From Chitinophagales bacterium (GTDB lineage: Bacteria; Bacteroidota; Bacteroidia; Chitinophagales; Chitinophagaceae), in assembly GCA_020636505.1 (NCBI GenBank), contig JACJXR010000005.1:210791-274790 (forward strand): 64,000 bases of DNA. The letters run 5' to 3'. The position numbers and the translations under genes were made by a program. Shown one piece after another: positions 1 to 9,267 of this stretch (positions are counted from its first letter, which is position 1; each line of letters opens with the position of its first letter). The notes beneath the pieces were generated by a model. The model worked only from the letters and a program-made list of their open reading frames with translations, was not told where the DNA came from and made no database searches.

Positions 1-168
1 CGCGAAGCATTTCTTGAGGCTACAAACGGCAGCAAAGTAATGACACGCCCCATTTGGAGACTCATGAATAAGTTGGAGATGTACAAGCATTGCCAATGCG
101 ATGCGCTTACCAACTCAGAATGGCTGGAAGACCGTATAGTCAACATTCCCAGCAGTTTCCGCCCATAG
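1..168 (+). CDS. LegC-type PLP aminotransferase, C-terminal fragment
   Basis: The reading frame is open from base 1 and stops with TAG at 166-168, giving 55 residues of a protein whose start lies outside the window. The segments TRPIWRLMNKL, MYKHCQ and AEWLEDR-like SEWLEDRIVNIPSS are typical of the extreme C-terminus of the LegC/PglE branch of DegT/DnrJ/EryC1 sugar aminotransferases, which make the 4-amino sugar precursor of legionaminic acid. The next gene downstream encodes a CBS-domain sugar nucleotidyltransferase, which commonly sits beside LegC in such loci. The PLP lysine is not in the visible part, so function rests on the C-terminal signature and context. Confidence 0.72.
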   Translation, partial: REAFLEATNGSKVMTRPIWRLMNKLEMYKHCQCDALTNSEWLEDRIVNIPSSFRP

Positions 169-299
169 TTTGCAAACAGCTTGTTATCAAGATGTTTAGG
201 CGATGTTATTCGCACCTTGTTTTTCTTATTGTAGGTATATAGTGAGGTACTTTAGCAGTGTATTCGTAATGAATACCAAAACAACAAATACCTCCAGGA

Positions 300-1352
300 A
301 TGAAAAACACAGACAAAAAACACATCCTGTACAGCAATCAAACTGTTCGTGATGCATTGCTCATGCTGAACGAACTGAAGAAAAACACGATTCTTATCGT
401 TGCTGACGAAAACAATAAACTTATTGGTTCACTTACCGATGGTGACCTTCGCCGTGGGTTCATAGCAGGTCTTACTTTCGACGATCCTCTTTTGTCTTAC
501 CTGCAACCCGATCCGCTTTTCATATACGAAGACGAGGTACACAATGCAGATATAAACAAGTTGAGGTTGAGAAACTTCATGGTCATTCCTGTTGTGAAAC
601 GCAACATGACCATCGTCAAGATCCTTAACCTTGCTGAGATACATTCGGTTATTCCTGCGGATGTATTCATCATGGCGGGTGGTCGTGGCCAAAGGTTGAT
701 GCCGCTTACAGAAGATATGCCTAAGCCGATGCTACGTGTTGGTGACAAGCCGATATTGGAGCACAACATCGACAGATTGATAAAATTCGGTATCAAGAAC
801 ATTTACTTGAGTGTAAACTATCTGGCCGAGAAAATACAGAACTACTTCAAAGACGGTACAGACAAAGGCGTATCCATCAAATACGTTCAAGAAGACAAAC
901 CATTGGGAACACTTGGTTCCGTTAAGTTGGTGGAAAGCATGGAGCACGATTATGTTATGGTGATGAACTCCGACCTTCTTACAGACATCGATTACAGCGG
1001 TTTCTTCCAAACATTCATCAGGTCGGGTGCAGACATGGCCGTGGCCACCACAAGCTACACGGTTGATGTACCATATGGTGTAATGGAAGTGGGTAACGAA
1101 AACATGGTGAATGCACTGAAAGAAAAACCACGCTATACATATTATTCCAACGCAGGTATATATATCATCAAGAAAGAACTGCTTTCTTTGGTTCCTCACA
1201 ACGAGTTCTACAATGTGACCGACCTTATGGAGTCTTTGATAGAGCAAGGTAAGAAGTTGGTATCCTTCCCGATACTCGGATATTGGTTGGATATAGGTAA
1301 GCACCACGACTTCGAAAAGGCGCAAGAAGACATCAAAACACTCGCACTTTAA
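300..1352 (+). CDS. CBS-domain sugar-1-phosphate nucleotidyltransferase (PtmE-like)
   Basis: The 350-residue protein has two CBS-like segments in residues 1-118 (for example LTDGDLRRG at 45-53) followed by a nucleotidyltransferase domain from residue 120. The signature FIMAGGRGQRL (from 123) and PKPML are the nucleotide-binding loop and the conserved lysine of sugar nucleotidyltransferases. The same architecture occurs in Campylobacter PtmE, which makes GDP-glucosamine for CMP-legionaminic acid synthesis. The adjacent LegC-type aminotransferase fragment supports that pathway, but the nucleotide and sugar specificity cannot be read from the sequence. The ATG start is followed directly by a CBS-like sequence and no better start is visible. 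Confidence 0.85.
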   Translation: MKNTDKKHILYSNQTVRDALLMLNELKKNTILIVADENNKLIGSLTDGDLRRGFIAGLTFDDPLLSYLQPDPLFIYEDEVHNADINKLRLRNFMVIPVVKRNMTIVKILNLAEIHSVIPADVFIMAGGRGQRLMPLTEDMPKPMLRVGDKPILEHNIDRLIKFGIKNIYLSVNYLAEKIQNYFKDGTDKGVSIKYVQEDKPLGTLGSVKLVESMEHDYVMVMNSDLLTDIDYSGFFQTFIRSGADMAVATTSYTVDVPYGVMEVGNENMVNALKEKPRYTYYSNAGIYIIKKELLSLVPHNEFYNVTDLMESLIEQGKKLVSFPILGYWLDIGKHHDFEKAQEDIKTLAL

Positions 1353-1399
1353 GTAGGCTAAGGCCCTTTACTTTAGACATAATTATTATTACATTTGTT

Positions 1400-1430
1400 A
1401 AAGGTTGAGTAAAATATTTACTCAACCTTT
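1400..1430. terminator. Perfect hairpin between the nucleotidyltransferase and regulator genes
   Basis: Two perfect 14-bp arms (1400-1413 and 1417-1430) flank a 3-nt loop. The arms begin with A-runs and end with T-runs, so the structure can act in either direction. It separates the upstream sugar-activation genes from the regulator pair and most simply ends the upstream transcript. Because it also lies in front of a NusG-like antiterminator gene, an attenuator role is possible. Confidence 0.7.
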
Positions 1431-1490
1431 GTCGTCTATTCATGTGACCGACAGGGGCGAAGCCATGTCAATCACCCAAATCAAAAAGTT

Positions 1491-2039
1491 ATGCTGGAAA
1501 CACTGATATCCTCACGAACGAGGATAAAACTGCTATTGAGGCTGTTTCTGAACCCCGGTACAACCGCCTACCTCCGTGGACTGGCCGAAGAGTTTGATGA
1601 AAGCACCAACAGTATCCGCGTTGAACTGAATCGTTTTGAAGATGCGGATATGCTGCTCTCTGAGAGCAAGGGCAACAAGAAATACTACAAAGCCAACAAC
1701 AAACACCCCTTGTTTCACGACATCAACCGAATACTGCTGAAGTACATCGGTGTGGACAAAGTGATAGAAGTGATAATAGAGCGCATGGGCAAGCTGGAGC
1801 GTGTATACCTCACGGGGGACTATGCCAAAGGCAAAGACAGTGGTATCATAGACCTTGTGTTCGTGGGTGATATAGACAAGCAATACTTATTGGACATGGT
1901 AGGCAAGGGTGAACGCATGATCGATAAGAAAGTGAGGTTCATAACCTATGACTCCGACGAGTGGACGGAAGAGCTATTGACTGAAGAAGACGACAACAAA
2001 TACCTCCTGCTTTGGGAGAACAAAACCGAGAAAGTATGA
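1491..2039 (+). CDS. Winged-helix (ArsR-like) transcriptional regulator of the polysaccharide locus
   Basis: The 182-residue protein begins with a helix-turn-helix region (residues 1-80), including an RTRIKLLLRLF helix and a putative recognition helix in STNSIRVELNRFEDADML. The C-terminal half (from about 100) resembles a small nucleotidyltransferase-like or ligand domain with YLTGDYAKGKDSGIIDLVFVG. Proteins of this type are common at the head of exopolysaccharide loci in Bacteroidota, directly before a NusG-like gene. Its stop overlaps the start of the next gene in an ATGA arrangement, so the two are translationally coupled. The DNA target and any ligand are unknown. Confidence 0.75.
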   Translation: MLETLISSRTRIKLLLRLFLNPGTTAYLRGLAEEFDESTNSIRVELNRFEDADMLLSESKGNKKYYKANNKHPLFHDINRILLKYIGVDKVIEVIIERMGKLERVYLTGDYAKGKDSGIIDLVFVGDIDKQYLLDMVGKGERMIDKKVRFITYDSDEWTEELLTEEDDNKYLLLWENKTEKV

Positions 2040-2530
2040 GCTGGTACGTATTATATACAAAGCCTCGCAACGAAAAGAAAGTAACGGCCAAGCTTACGGA
2101 CATGGGTGTACAGGTGTATTGCCCGCTACATACAGAGATCAGGCAGTGGAGTGATAGAAAAAAGAAGGTGCAGGAGCCTGTGTTCAAAGGGTATGTTTTT
2201 GTAAAGCTGAAAGACTATAAGCAAGACAGTGTGGATGTGTTGAACTTGGCAGGTGCGGTACGCTTCCTTTGGTGGAACGGTAAGCCGGGTATTGTTCGCG
2301 AATATGAAATAAAGGCGATACAAGACTTCTTGGACGACTATAAAAACACAGATGTGAAGATAGAAATTGAGCAAGGGGAAGAAATGGTAGTCAACGAAGG
2401 GCCGCTTAAAGATTCGCGTGGTAAAGTGATGCAAGTGAAAGGCAATATTGCGGTACTGCACCTCAAATCGTTAGGGCTGAACATAGTAGCCAAGTTGCCG
2501 ATACAGTCCTTGTCAAAAACCAACAATTAA
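2036..2530 (+). CDS. NusG-like (UpxY-type) transcription antiterminator
   Basis: The 164-residue protein starts MSWYVLYTKPRNEKKV, the classical NusG N-terminal (NGN) fold, with VFKGYVFVKL and GAVRFLWWNGKPG matching the specialised NusG paralogues. The C-terminal part (about 115-164, with EGPLKDSRGKV) is the KOW domain. The ATG at 2036 overlaps the TGA of the previous gene and is preferred over an in-frame upstream start inside that gene. UpxY proteins of Bacteroides act on the 5' leader of their own capsule operon to prevent premature termination. Position just before the export genes supports the same role here, across the run ending near 33.4 kb. Confidence 0.9.
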   Translation: MSWYVLYTKPRNEKKVTAKLTDMGVQVYCPLHTEIRQWSDRKKKVQEPVFKGYVFVKLKDYKQDSVDVLNLAGAVRFLWWNGKPGIVREYEIKAIQDFLDDYKNTDVKIEIEQGEEMVVNEGPLKDSRGKVMQVKGNIAVLHLKSLGLNIVAKLPIQSLSKTNN

Positions 2531-2594
2531 CCGTATCGTAACCTATTATCAAGCTTATGATGCCTTATATGTATAATTAGGCTTTGTTTTTCAC

Positions 2595-2602
2595 TACATT
2601 TG
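2595..2602 (+). promoter_or_regulatory. Candidate Bacteroidota -7 box before the export operon
   Basis: TACATTTG fits the TAnnTTTG -7 consensus of the Bacteroidota primary sigma factor and lies 19 nt before the ATG of the Wza-like gene. No convincing TTG -33 element at 17-23 nt spacing is seen. It may be a secondary promoter inside the regulator-to-export region. Confidence 0.4.
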
Positions 2603-2621
2603 AGCAAAAATCAGACATATA

Positions 2622-3449
2622 ATGAGTATTATATCGAAAAATATTAAATACTACGGTGTAATATGTATTGCTATCGTTCTTGGTCTAATGACAATGACAT
2701 CGTGTCACCAAGCCAAGCAAGTGGCCTATTTCCAAAACATACCCGACAGTGCGGGCACCGAAGTAAGAATAAAGAATACTCCTTATGTGGAGCCTCTGAT
2801 TCATGTCGGAGACATCCTGAACATACAGATAACCACCATTGACGCAAAAATAGGTGGTATCATCAGCAACGAATCTCAAACAAACACAGAAGGTGCAGGC
2901 GGCTCCGAACCTACCAGCGGATATATAGTTGATAAGAACGGATATATCGAAATGCCGGTTGTAGGTCGTTTGAAAGTGGCGGGACTGACCACAAGCGAGG
3001 CGAAAGAAAGAATAAGAGAGACAGCGCTTAAGTTCTATAAAGATCCATTGGTGAATGTACGAGTGGCCAACTTCGTGATATCTGTATTGGGTGAGGTAAG
3101 AAACCCCGGTCGCTATGTGATAGCCACCGAGAAGATAAACATCATAGACGCCATTGCTCTTGCAGGCGATTTGTCTTTGGGAGGTAAGCGTGGAAACGTG
3201 ATGCTGATAAGAGAGGAGAACGGAGAAAGCGTTTTCACTCGTATAGACATGAACAGAACAGACCTGTTTACCTCAGAATATTTTTACGTACAATCGGGTG
3301 ATAAAATATATGTGGAACCTTTGAGAACAGTTGCTCGTTCGGGCACTGCAGACAAAGCGGCTGAAAGGGTTTTGACGGTTACACTTAGTATGATATCACT
3401 GACTGTTGCCATACTCGGATTGGTAGTTAGGGTGAATGCAGCCAACTAA
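2622..3449 (+). CDS. wza: Polysaccharide export outer-membrane lipoprotein (Wza family)
   Basis: The 275-residue product has an N-terminal hydrophobic segment ending in a lipobox with Cys28 (MTMTSC), so it should be lipidated and sorted to the outer membrane. HVGDILNIQI opens the polysaccharide export domain and VDKNGYIEMPVVGRLKV continues it. A SLBB-type segment follows (FVISVLGEVRNPGRY), and the C-terminus ends in a hydrophobic helix (SMISLTVAILGLVVRV). It forms the outer-membrane exit for the polymer together with the Wzc-like kinase encoded 38 nt downstream. Length and domain order are normal for Bacteroidota versions, which are shorter than enterobacterial Wza. Confidence 0.92.
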   Translation: MSIISKNIKYYGVICIAIVLGLMTMTSCHQAKQVAYFQNIPDSAGTEVRIKNTPYVEPLIHVGDILNIQITTIDAKIGGIISNESQTNTEGAGGSEPTSGYIVDKNGYIEMPVVGRLKVAGLTTSEAKERIRETALKFYKDPLVNVRVANFVISVLGEVRNPGRYVIATEKINIIDAIALAGDLSLGGKRGNVMLIREENGESVFTRIDMNRTDLFTSEYFYVQSGDKIYVEPLRTVARSGTADKAAERVLTVTLSMISLTVAILGLVVRVNAAN

Positions 3450-3487
3450 CAATACCTGAGCATTTCTGAAAAACATTTGCGCTATCA

Positions 3488-5863
3488 ATGCAAGATAGTC
3501 TTGAACCAATTTTCATAGAAGAGAAGAAAAAAGGCGGTAGCAATATCAGCGCAGAGAAGACTATGTCTAAAGTAGTGGCTAATTGGCCACTATTTGTTTT
3601 ATGTATCGTTATATGTCTTTCGGTGGCCTATGTATACCTAAGGTATGCAACTCCAAAATACAAGGCCGAAGCCAAAATACTGATAAAGGACAAGGCGGAT
3701 GCAGGGCTTACAGAAGGTCAATTGTTCGATGAGTTAGGAATGCAGGGCAGCAATGCCAATGTGGAGAATGAGGTGGAGATAATGAAGAGCCGCACCATCA
3801 TGAAGCAGACCGTTGCCAACAGTCAGGCTCATGTACATTACTACGCTCCGGGAAGGATTAAGACAAGCGAATACTACTACAAAGAACTTCCGTTCAGATT
3901 GGTGACCATCAACAGTGAAGACATCAACCTATCGACAGGTTATAAAATAACGTTGAAGGGAGATGCCGGTTACAAACTGACCTACAAAAAGAAAACTTGG
4001 GAAAACAACTGGGGTGATACCATCGAGCTGCCTACATGCAAAGCGGTATTATATCATCAACCCGCATCTGCAAACCCCGCCTATGTTTTCGAGAGCTATA
4101 ACATAACCATCAAGCCTGTTGAATGGCAAGCGATACGTGCACTGAAAGCATTAGATATAAAACAGGTCAACAACAAGTCGAGCATTATTGACCTCGCATA
4201 TTCCGATGCACTGCCACTACGTGCAGAAGACATGCTCAACGAGCTGATAGATGTATATCTGAAAGCAAACATTGACGACCGAGTAACCACCATGCAAGCA
4301 ACAGTCAAATTTATAGACAACAGACTTGTATTGGTAACAGACGAGTTGGGCAACATTGAGAAGAACCTTGAACACTTCAAGAGTGAGAGGAAACTAACCG
4401 ACCTGAGTGAGCAGTCGAAAATGCTCATAGATTACAGCACCGACTATGCCAAACAAATAACCGAACGCGAGGTACAGCTGAGGGTGATAGAGTCTTTGGA
4501 AGAGTACCTTGCAGACGATGCCAACAAAGACAAGATAGTTCCTTCATCGCTGTTGGTAAGGGACGATGCCTCACTTGCATCCATGGAGGCTTACAATGAT
4601 CTGCAACTGAAACGCGCAGCGATGTTGATGACTAGAACGGAGAACAACTTGGTCATTAAAAATCTTGACACCCAACTCGAAACCATTCGTGACGACCTTG
4701 TTCGTTCATTGAGTTCCATGAAGAAGAGCGTGGTTGTCTCCATCAACGAGTTGAAGAAGAAGTCGGGCGACTTGGACAATGAAATAAGAAAAGTACCGGA
4801 GAACGAAAGGATATTCTTGGAGTACACAAGGCAACAGCATATAAAACAAGAACTGTACCTGTTCCTTTTGAAGAAGAGAGAGGAAACAGCCATTTCAAAA
4901 TCCACAACTCTTGCAAACGCTCGTGTGATAGACCCTGCAAGAACCAAGAGCAACCCTTATGCTCCTCAAAAGAGCAAAATATATTTAGCTGCATTTGTAC
5001 TCGGGCTGTTCTTCCCGGGGATGTACTTGTTCGTCAGGGAGCAGTTCAATGTGAAAGTGACAGATAAGATTGACATCACAGGAAACATATCTGCCAAGAT
5101 AATTGGAGAGATTGGCCACAAGCCAGACGGCTCAGATGTTGTTGTACTCAACGACAGTAAGACAGTTATAGCCGAGCAGTTCCGTTCGCTTAGAACCAAC
5201 CTTCAATTCTTACTTACGGACAAACAACACAAAACCGTATTGGTTACCTCAAGCATGAGCGGCGAAGGAAAATCATTTGTAGCGTTGAACCTCGCCATAT
5301 CATTATCTCTATCGGGAGAAAAAGTTGTTTTGCTTGAGCTGGACCTTCGCAAACCGAAAATATCCGCTAACTTGAACCTAAGAAATTCAATAGGCTTTAC
5401 CGGTTACATGGCAGGCAAAGCAGATATTGATAATATTATAACTCCTTCGGGCTTGGTGGATACTTTATCCATCATACCTTCGGGAGCCATACCGCCCAAC
5501 CCATCCGAACTGATGCTTTCTCCAAAAGTGAAAGATCTGTTCGATAAGCTGAAGAATGAGTATGACTATGTAATAATCGATTCCGCACCTGTGGGATTGG
5601 TTACCGACGCTCAACTACTCGGCAAACATGCGGATACCACCCTGTATATCTGCAGAATGAACTTCACTCGTAAAGAACAACTGTCAAACGCGGATGAGCT
5701 TTACACAACAGGGAAAATAAAGCCGATGAGTATAGTGGCCAATGACGTTAAGGGTAATAATTCCGCATACGGATATGGCGGTTACGGCAATGATGATTAT
5801 TTTGAAGGAAAGAGATCGAAAGGTTTAAAAAACATCATGAGTAAAATGACCGGAAGGTCATAA
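3488..5863 (+). CDS. wzc: Wzc-like polysaccharide co-polymerase and BY-kinase
   Basis: The 791-residue inner-membrane protein has transmembrane helices at about 33-51 and 497-516. A Wzz domain and a long periplasmic coiled-coil lie between them. The cytoplasmic tyrosine kinase has Walker A SSMSGEGKS (588-596), Walker A' LLELDLRKP (615-623) and Walker B YVIIDSAP (694-701). The C-terminal tail carries a cluster of tyrosines (761-771) expected to be autophosphorylated. It controls chain length and export together with the Wza-like lipoprotein upstream. All catalytic motifs look intact. Confidence 0.93.
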   Translation: MQDSLEPIFIEEKKKGGSNISAEKTMSKVVANWPLFVLCIVICLSVAYVYLRYATPKYKAEAKILIKDKADAGLTEGQLFDELGMQGSNANVENEVEIMKSRTIMKQTVANSQAHVHYYAPGRIKTSEYYYKELPFRLVTINSEDINLSTGYKITLKGDAGYKLTYKKKTWENNWGDTIELPTCKAVLYHQPASANPAYVFESYNITIKPVEWQAIRALKALDIKQVNNKSSIIDLAYSDALPLRAEDMLNELIDVYLKANIDDRVTTMQATVKFIDNRLVLVTDELGNIEKNLEHFKSERKLTDLSEQSKMLIDYSTDYAKQITEREVQLRVIESLEEYLADDANKDKIVPSSLLVRDDASLASMEAYNDLQLKRAAMLMTRTENNLVIKNLDTQLETIRDDLVRSLSSMKKSVVVSINELKKKSGDLDNEIRKVPENERIFLEYTRQQHIKQELYLFLLKKREETAISKSTTLANARVIDPARTKSNPYAPQKSKIYLAAFVLGLFFPGMYLFVREQFNVKVTDKIDITGNISAKIIGEIGHKPDGSDVVVLNDSKTVIAEQFRSLRTNLQFLLTDKQHKTVLVTSSMSGEGKSFVALNLAISLSLSGEKVVLLELDLRKPKISANLNLRNSIGFTGYMAGKADIDNIITPSGLVDTLSIIPSGAIPPNPSELMLSPKVKDLFDKLKNEYDYVIIDSAPVGLVTDAQLLGKHADTTLYICRMNFTRKEQLSNADELYTTGKIKPMSIVANDVKGNNSAYGYGGYGNDDYFEGKRSKGLKNIMSKMTGRS

Positions 5864-5881
5864 CTCCCTCAATACTGTAAA

Positions 5882-7168
5882 ATGGAAAACAACAGAAAAA
5901 TAGCGGTCATAGGCCTTGGATATGTAGGCTTACCTCTGGCTGTGGAATTCGCAAAACATTTCCCAACACTTGGCTTCGACATCAACGAAGGAAGAATAAA
6001 AGAATTGATGTCAGGTAAAGACAACACACTCGAGGTGGAAGATGCAGACCTGAAAGCCGTAATCGTCGACAACAAAGACAGTAAGGGTTTGTACTGCACC
6101 AACAAGTTGGAAGACATTGCAGACTGCAACTATTATATAGTAACAGTACCTACACCTGTTGATAAATACAACCGTCCCGATCTGACGCCGTTGTACAAAG
6201 CAAGTGAAACAGTGGGCAAGGTATTGAGCAAAGGAGACATCGTGATATACGAATCAACGGTATACCCCGGTGTAACAGAAGACGAATGTGTACCTGTGCT
6301 TGAAAGAGTATCGGGACTTAAATACAATCAAGATTTTTATTGCGGTTATTCTCCCGAGCGCATCAACCCGGGAGACAAAGAGCATACAGTTACCAAAATA
6401 TTGAAAGTGACTTCGGGCTCCAACGACGAGGTTGCTGAAAAAGTAGACAGCCTTTACCGCACCATCATTACAGCAGGAACACATAAGGCTGCAAGCATTA
6501 AGGTTGCCGAAGCAGCGAAAGTGATAGAGAATGCTCAGCGCGATATCAACATCGCATTTGTGAATGAGTTGGCTAAGATATTCAACCGTATGGGAATAGA
6601 CACCAGTGATGTATTGGCAGCGGCAGGTACCAAATGGAACTTTCTTCCATTCAAACCCGGACTGGTTGGCGGACACTGTATAGGTGTAGACCCTTACTAT
6701 CTGGCACAGAAAGCTCAAGAGGTGGGTTACCATCCTGAAATAATACTTGCGGGTCGCAGACTGAACGACAGTATGGGCGGTTATATAGCCAATGAGGTGG
6801 TGAAGGAAATGATCAAGCGCGACATGGCGGTGAAGGGTTCCAACATATTGGTATTGGGGATCACGTTCAAAGAAAACTGCCCTGATGTACGTAACACAAG
6901 AGTTGTAGACATCATCGCGGAACTGAATACATACGAAGCCAACCTTACAGTATACGACCCTTGGGCCAACCCGGGCGAAGTGCATCACGAATATGGTGTC
7001 ACCACTACAACGGAATTGCCTGAAAAAGGAAAGTACAATGCAGTGGTATTGGCAGTGGCACACAAAGAGTTCACTAACAACAACTGGAACGACTGGCTGA
7101 CAGACGGCGGCATCATATACGATGTGAAAGGCTGCCTTGAAAGGTCTGATGTTCACGCTAGGTTGTAA
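5882..7168 (+). CDS. UDP-N-acetylhexosamine 6-dehydrogenase (WbpA/WbpO/TviB type)
   Basis: The 428-residue enzyme has an N-terminal NAD-binding site (GLGYVGLP, 11-18) and the active-site cysteine Cys266 in GGHCIGVDPYYL. The segment GFDINEGRIKELMSGKDNT is characteristic of the branch acting on UDP-GlcNAc or UDP-GalNAc rather than UDP-glucose. It oxidises C6 to a carboxylate, producing a UDP-HexNAc uronic acid. The neighbouring WbpD-like acetyltransferase and the distal WbpB/WbpE/WbpI-like genes suggest that UDP-GlcNAcA enters the ManNAc3NAcA route. The gene follows wzc by 18 nt. Confidence 0.9.
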   Translation: MENNRKIAVIGLGYVGLPLAVEFAKHFPTLGFDINEGRIKELMSGKDNTLEVEDADLKAVIVDNKDSKGLYCTNKLEDIADCNYYIVTVPTPVDKYNRPDLTPLYKASETVGKVLSKGDIVIYESTVYPGVTEDECVPVLERVSGLKYNQDFYCGYSPERINPGDKEHTVTKILKVTSGSNDEVAEKVDSLYRTIITAGTHKAASIKVAEAAKVIENAQRDINIAFVNELAKIFNRMGIDTSDVLAAAGTKWNFLPFKPGLVGGHCIGVDPYYLAQKAQEVGYHPEIILAGRRLNDSMGGYIANEVVKEMIKRDMAVKGSNILVLGITFKENCPDVRNTRVVDIIAELNTYEANLTVYDPWANPGEVHHEYGVTTTTELPEKGKYNAVVLAVAHKEFTNNNWNDWLTDGGIIYDVKGCLERSDVHARL

Positions 7169-7176
7169 CAATACAA

Positions 7177-7746
7177 ATGGAGTATTACGCTCACCCCACA
7201 TCTGTAATTGACGAAGGCTGTACCATAGGTGCAGGCTCCAAAATATGGCACTTCTCTCATATCATGAGTGAGTGTACCATAGGTGAGCGATGCAACATCG
7301 GTCAAAACGTGGTTGTATCTCCGCAAGTGGTTTTGGGAAATAATGTCAAGGTGCAAAACAATGTTTCCATCTATTCAGGTGTTACTTGTGATGATGACGT
7401 GTTCCTCGGTCCATCTTGTGTATTCACCAACATCAGTAACCCCCGCAGTGAAGTAATACGCAGAGACAAATACGAAAACACGCATGTTTGCAAGGGTGCT
7501 ACCATCGGAGCCAATGCCACCATTGTTTGTGGCATAACGATAGGTGCATATGCATTCATAGGTGCGGGAGCGGTGGTTACAAAAGATGTACCGCCTTATG
7601 CGTTGTTGGTAGGTAACCCCGCCAAACAAACAGGATGGATGAGTGAGTGCGGACACAAACTCAACTTCGACAATAACGATATAGCCATATGCCCCGAACA
7701 TAACGATGAGTACAGACTCACCGAGAAAGGGGTGCAAAAGCTGTAA
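7177..7746 (+). CDS. Hexapeptide-repeat sugar N-acetyltransferase (WbpD/WlbB type)
   Basis: The 189-residue protein is almost entirely a left-handed beta-helix of hexapeptide repeats (for example SVIDEGCTIGAGSKIWHFSH and VVLGNNVKVQNNVSIYSGV). The C-terminal VGNPAKQTGWMSECG closely matches WbpD-type enzymes, which acetylate the 3-amino group of UDP-GlcNAc3NA to give UDP-GlcNAc3NAcA. It lies 8 nt after the 6-dehydrogenase gene. The other pathway enzymes lie more than 20 kb downstream in the same run. Confidence 0.87.
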   Translation: MEYYAHPTSVIDEGCTIGAGSKIWHFSHIMSECTIGERCNIGQNVVVSPQVVLGNNVKVQNNVSIYSGVTCDDDVFLGPSCVFTNISNPRSEVIRRDKYENTHVCKGATIGANATIVCGITIGAYAFIGAGAVVTKDVPPYALLVGNPAKQTGWMSECGHKLNFDNNDIAICPEHNDEYRLTEKGVQKL

Positions 7747-7770
7747 TTCCACACATAGCCATATCTCAAA

Positions 7771-9264
7771 ATGAGTATAGGCAAAAAAGCAGGAAAAGGA
7801 TTTATACGATTGTTCCAGCGCAATATGCTGGAAAAGCTGATGGGCTTAACCACCATCATCATATTGGCGAGAAAATTGACGCCGTATGATTTTGGGTTGG
7901 TGAGTATCACCGAGGTATTGCTGTATACCATTTCCGTATTCGGCACCACAGGGCTCAGCGAGTTTCTGTTGGCATACAAAAAGGATGATGTCGAAGAAAT
8001 ATTCAAAGCGGCATTCTGGTTTAACCTTGCGTTGTCAGTAATCATACTCGCGATATTTCTCGGGGCTGCACCCTTCTGGGCCAACTATCAAGACGACCCA
8101 CGCATACTCAACATCAGCCTTATTGCCGGAGGTATATTCTTATTCTCACAGATAGGCATCATTCCTCGTGTAAGACTCAACAAAGACCTTCGCTTTGACA
8201 AACAGGTACGAATACAAGCACCGTTCACTGTATTGATACCTTTGGCCAAAGTGGCGGCGGTATTTGCAGGATGGGGAGTGTATAGTTTGATATTACCAAC
8301 CTTGATACTCACACCGATACAATCTTTTTTCTTCTACTACGCCACCAAACTACGTCCGGGATGGAATATGCATTTCGGTCGTTGGAGAGAGATATACGGT
8401 TTCACAAAACATCTTATCGGCTCGGGATTGTTGAGAAGGCTGGCGGACAATGGAGACAAATTCATTATCAGTAAGTTGTTGGGATTGGAGATGCTTGGCC
8501 TTTACAATATAGCCATGCGTATGGCCGAACTGTTCACCACACAGCTCACCATGATGTCCAACAATGTGTTGGCTGCTGTACTACCTAAATACACCGACGA
8601 TAAGAAGATGTTCTACAAATACTACATGAACTCTTTGAAGGCATTTGCATTCGTCATGTTGCCTTTCCTTGCAGTGATGATGGTGGCTGCCAAACCTATC
8701 ATCTTACTCTTTTACGGTGAGCAATGGATAGATGCAGTATTGCCCATGCAGATATTGATAGTATACACCGCCCTTCGTTCGGTTACCAGTTCTTTCAGCG
8801 TGGTGATGAACTCTTTTCACCTTAACAAACTGTCCTTTAAAGTAAACTTGTTCTTTACACCAACACATCTTATCGCATCCGCCATTGGTGCTTACATGTG
8901 GGGCATACCCGGTGTGGCGTTGGCTTTGGTATTGGTAAGAGCAGGTTTTTACAATTGGCGTATCAATCTTATGATGAAAGCTGTGGAAGAGCCGGTCATT
9001 CGTTGGTACAAAGACCTCATGCCTTATTTTCTGATTACGCTCATTGTGGTTGGTGTATCATGGTTTGGTAGCTATTACATGTTCAGCTCATTCCCTAACC
9101 TCATGCCGCTTATTTCGATAGCTATTATCGGAATCGGCATTGTGGTGATATATAACCTGTTGGTGAAAATATTCTACCCACAGGAACTGAAAACCATATC
9201 CGGATTTTTAGGTGGTGCATTCCCGAAAATGCAACCACACTTCAACCGTCTGTACGGCTTATAA
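7771..9264 (+). CDS. Wzx-like polysaccharide flippase
   Basis: The 497-residue protein is strongly hydrophobic, with about 12-14 predicted helices. The early segment with LTTIIILARKLTPYDFGLVS is typical of the polysaccharide transport (PST/MATE-like) flippases. These move undecaprenyl-linked repeat units across the inner membrane. It is the only flippase seen in the locus and pairs logically with the Wzy-like polymerase at 23.9 kb and the phosphoglycosyl transferase at 32.8 kb. Confidence 0.88.
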   Translation: MSIGKKAGKGFIRLFQRNMLEKLMGLTTIIILARKLTPYDFGLVSITEVLLYTISVFGTTGLSEFLLAYKKDDVEEIFKAAFWFNLALSVIILAIFLGAAPFWANYQDDPRILNISLIAGGIFLFSQIGIIPRVRLNKDLRFDKQVRIQAPFTVLIPLAKVAAVFAGWGVYSLILPTLILTPIQSFFFYYATKLRPGWNMHFGRWREIYGFTKHLIGSGLLRRLADNGDKFIISKLLGLEMLGLYNIAMRMAELFTTQLTMMSNNVLAAVLPKYTDDKKMFYKYYMNSLKAFAFVMLPFLAVMMVAAKPIILLFYGEQWIDAVLPMQILIVYTALRSVTSSFSVVMNSFHLNKLSFKVNLFFTPTHLIASAIGAYMWGIPGVALALVLVRAGFYNWRINLMMKAVEEPVIRWYKDLMPYFLITLIVVGVSWFGSYYMFSSFPNLMPLISIAIIGIGIVVIYNLLVKIFYPQELKTISGFLGGAFPKMQPHFNRLYGL

Positions 9265-9267
9265 CTT

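Noticed and set aside
732..1325. 197-codon minus-strand frame opposite the nucleotidyltransferase
   Set aside because: Antisense to motif-bearing coding sequence, with no motif of its own.
6254..7201. Long open frame (315 codons) on the minus strand inside the 6-dehydrogenase gene
   Set aside because: It is antisense to a well-conserved enzyme, has no recognisable motif and many Cys, Tyr and Val residues typical of shadow frames.
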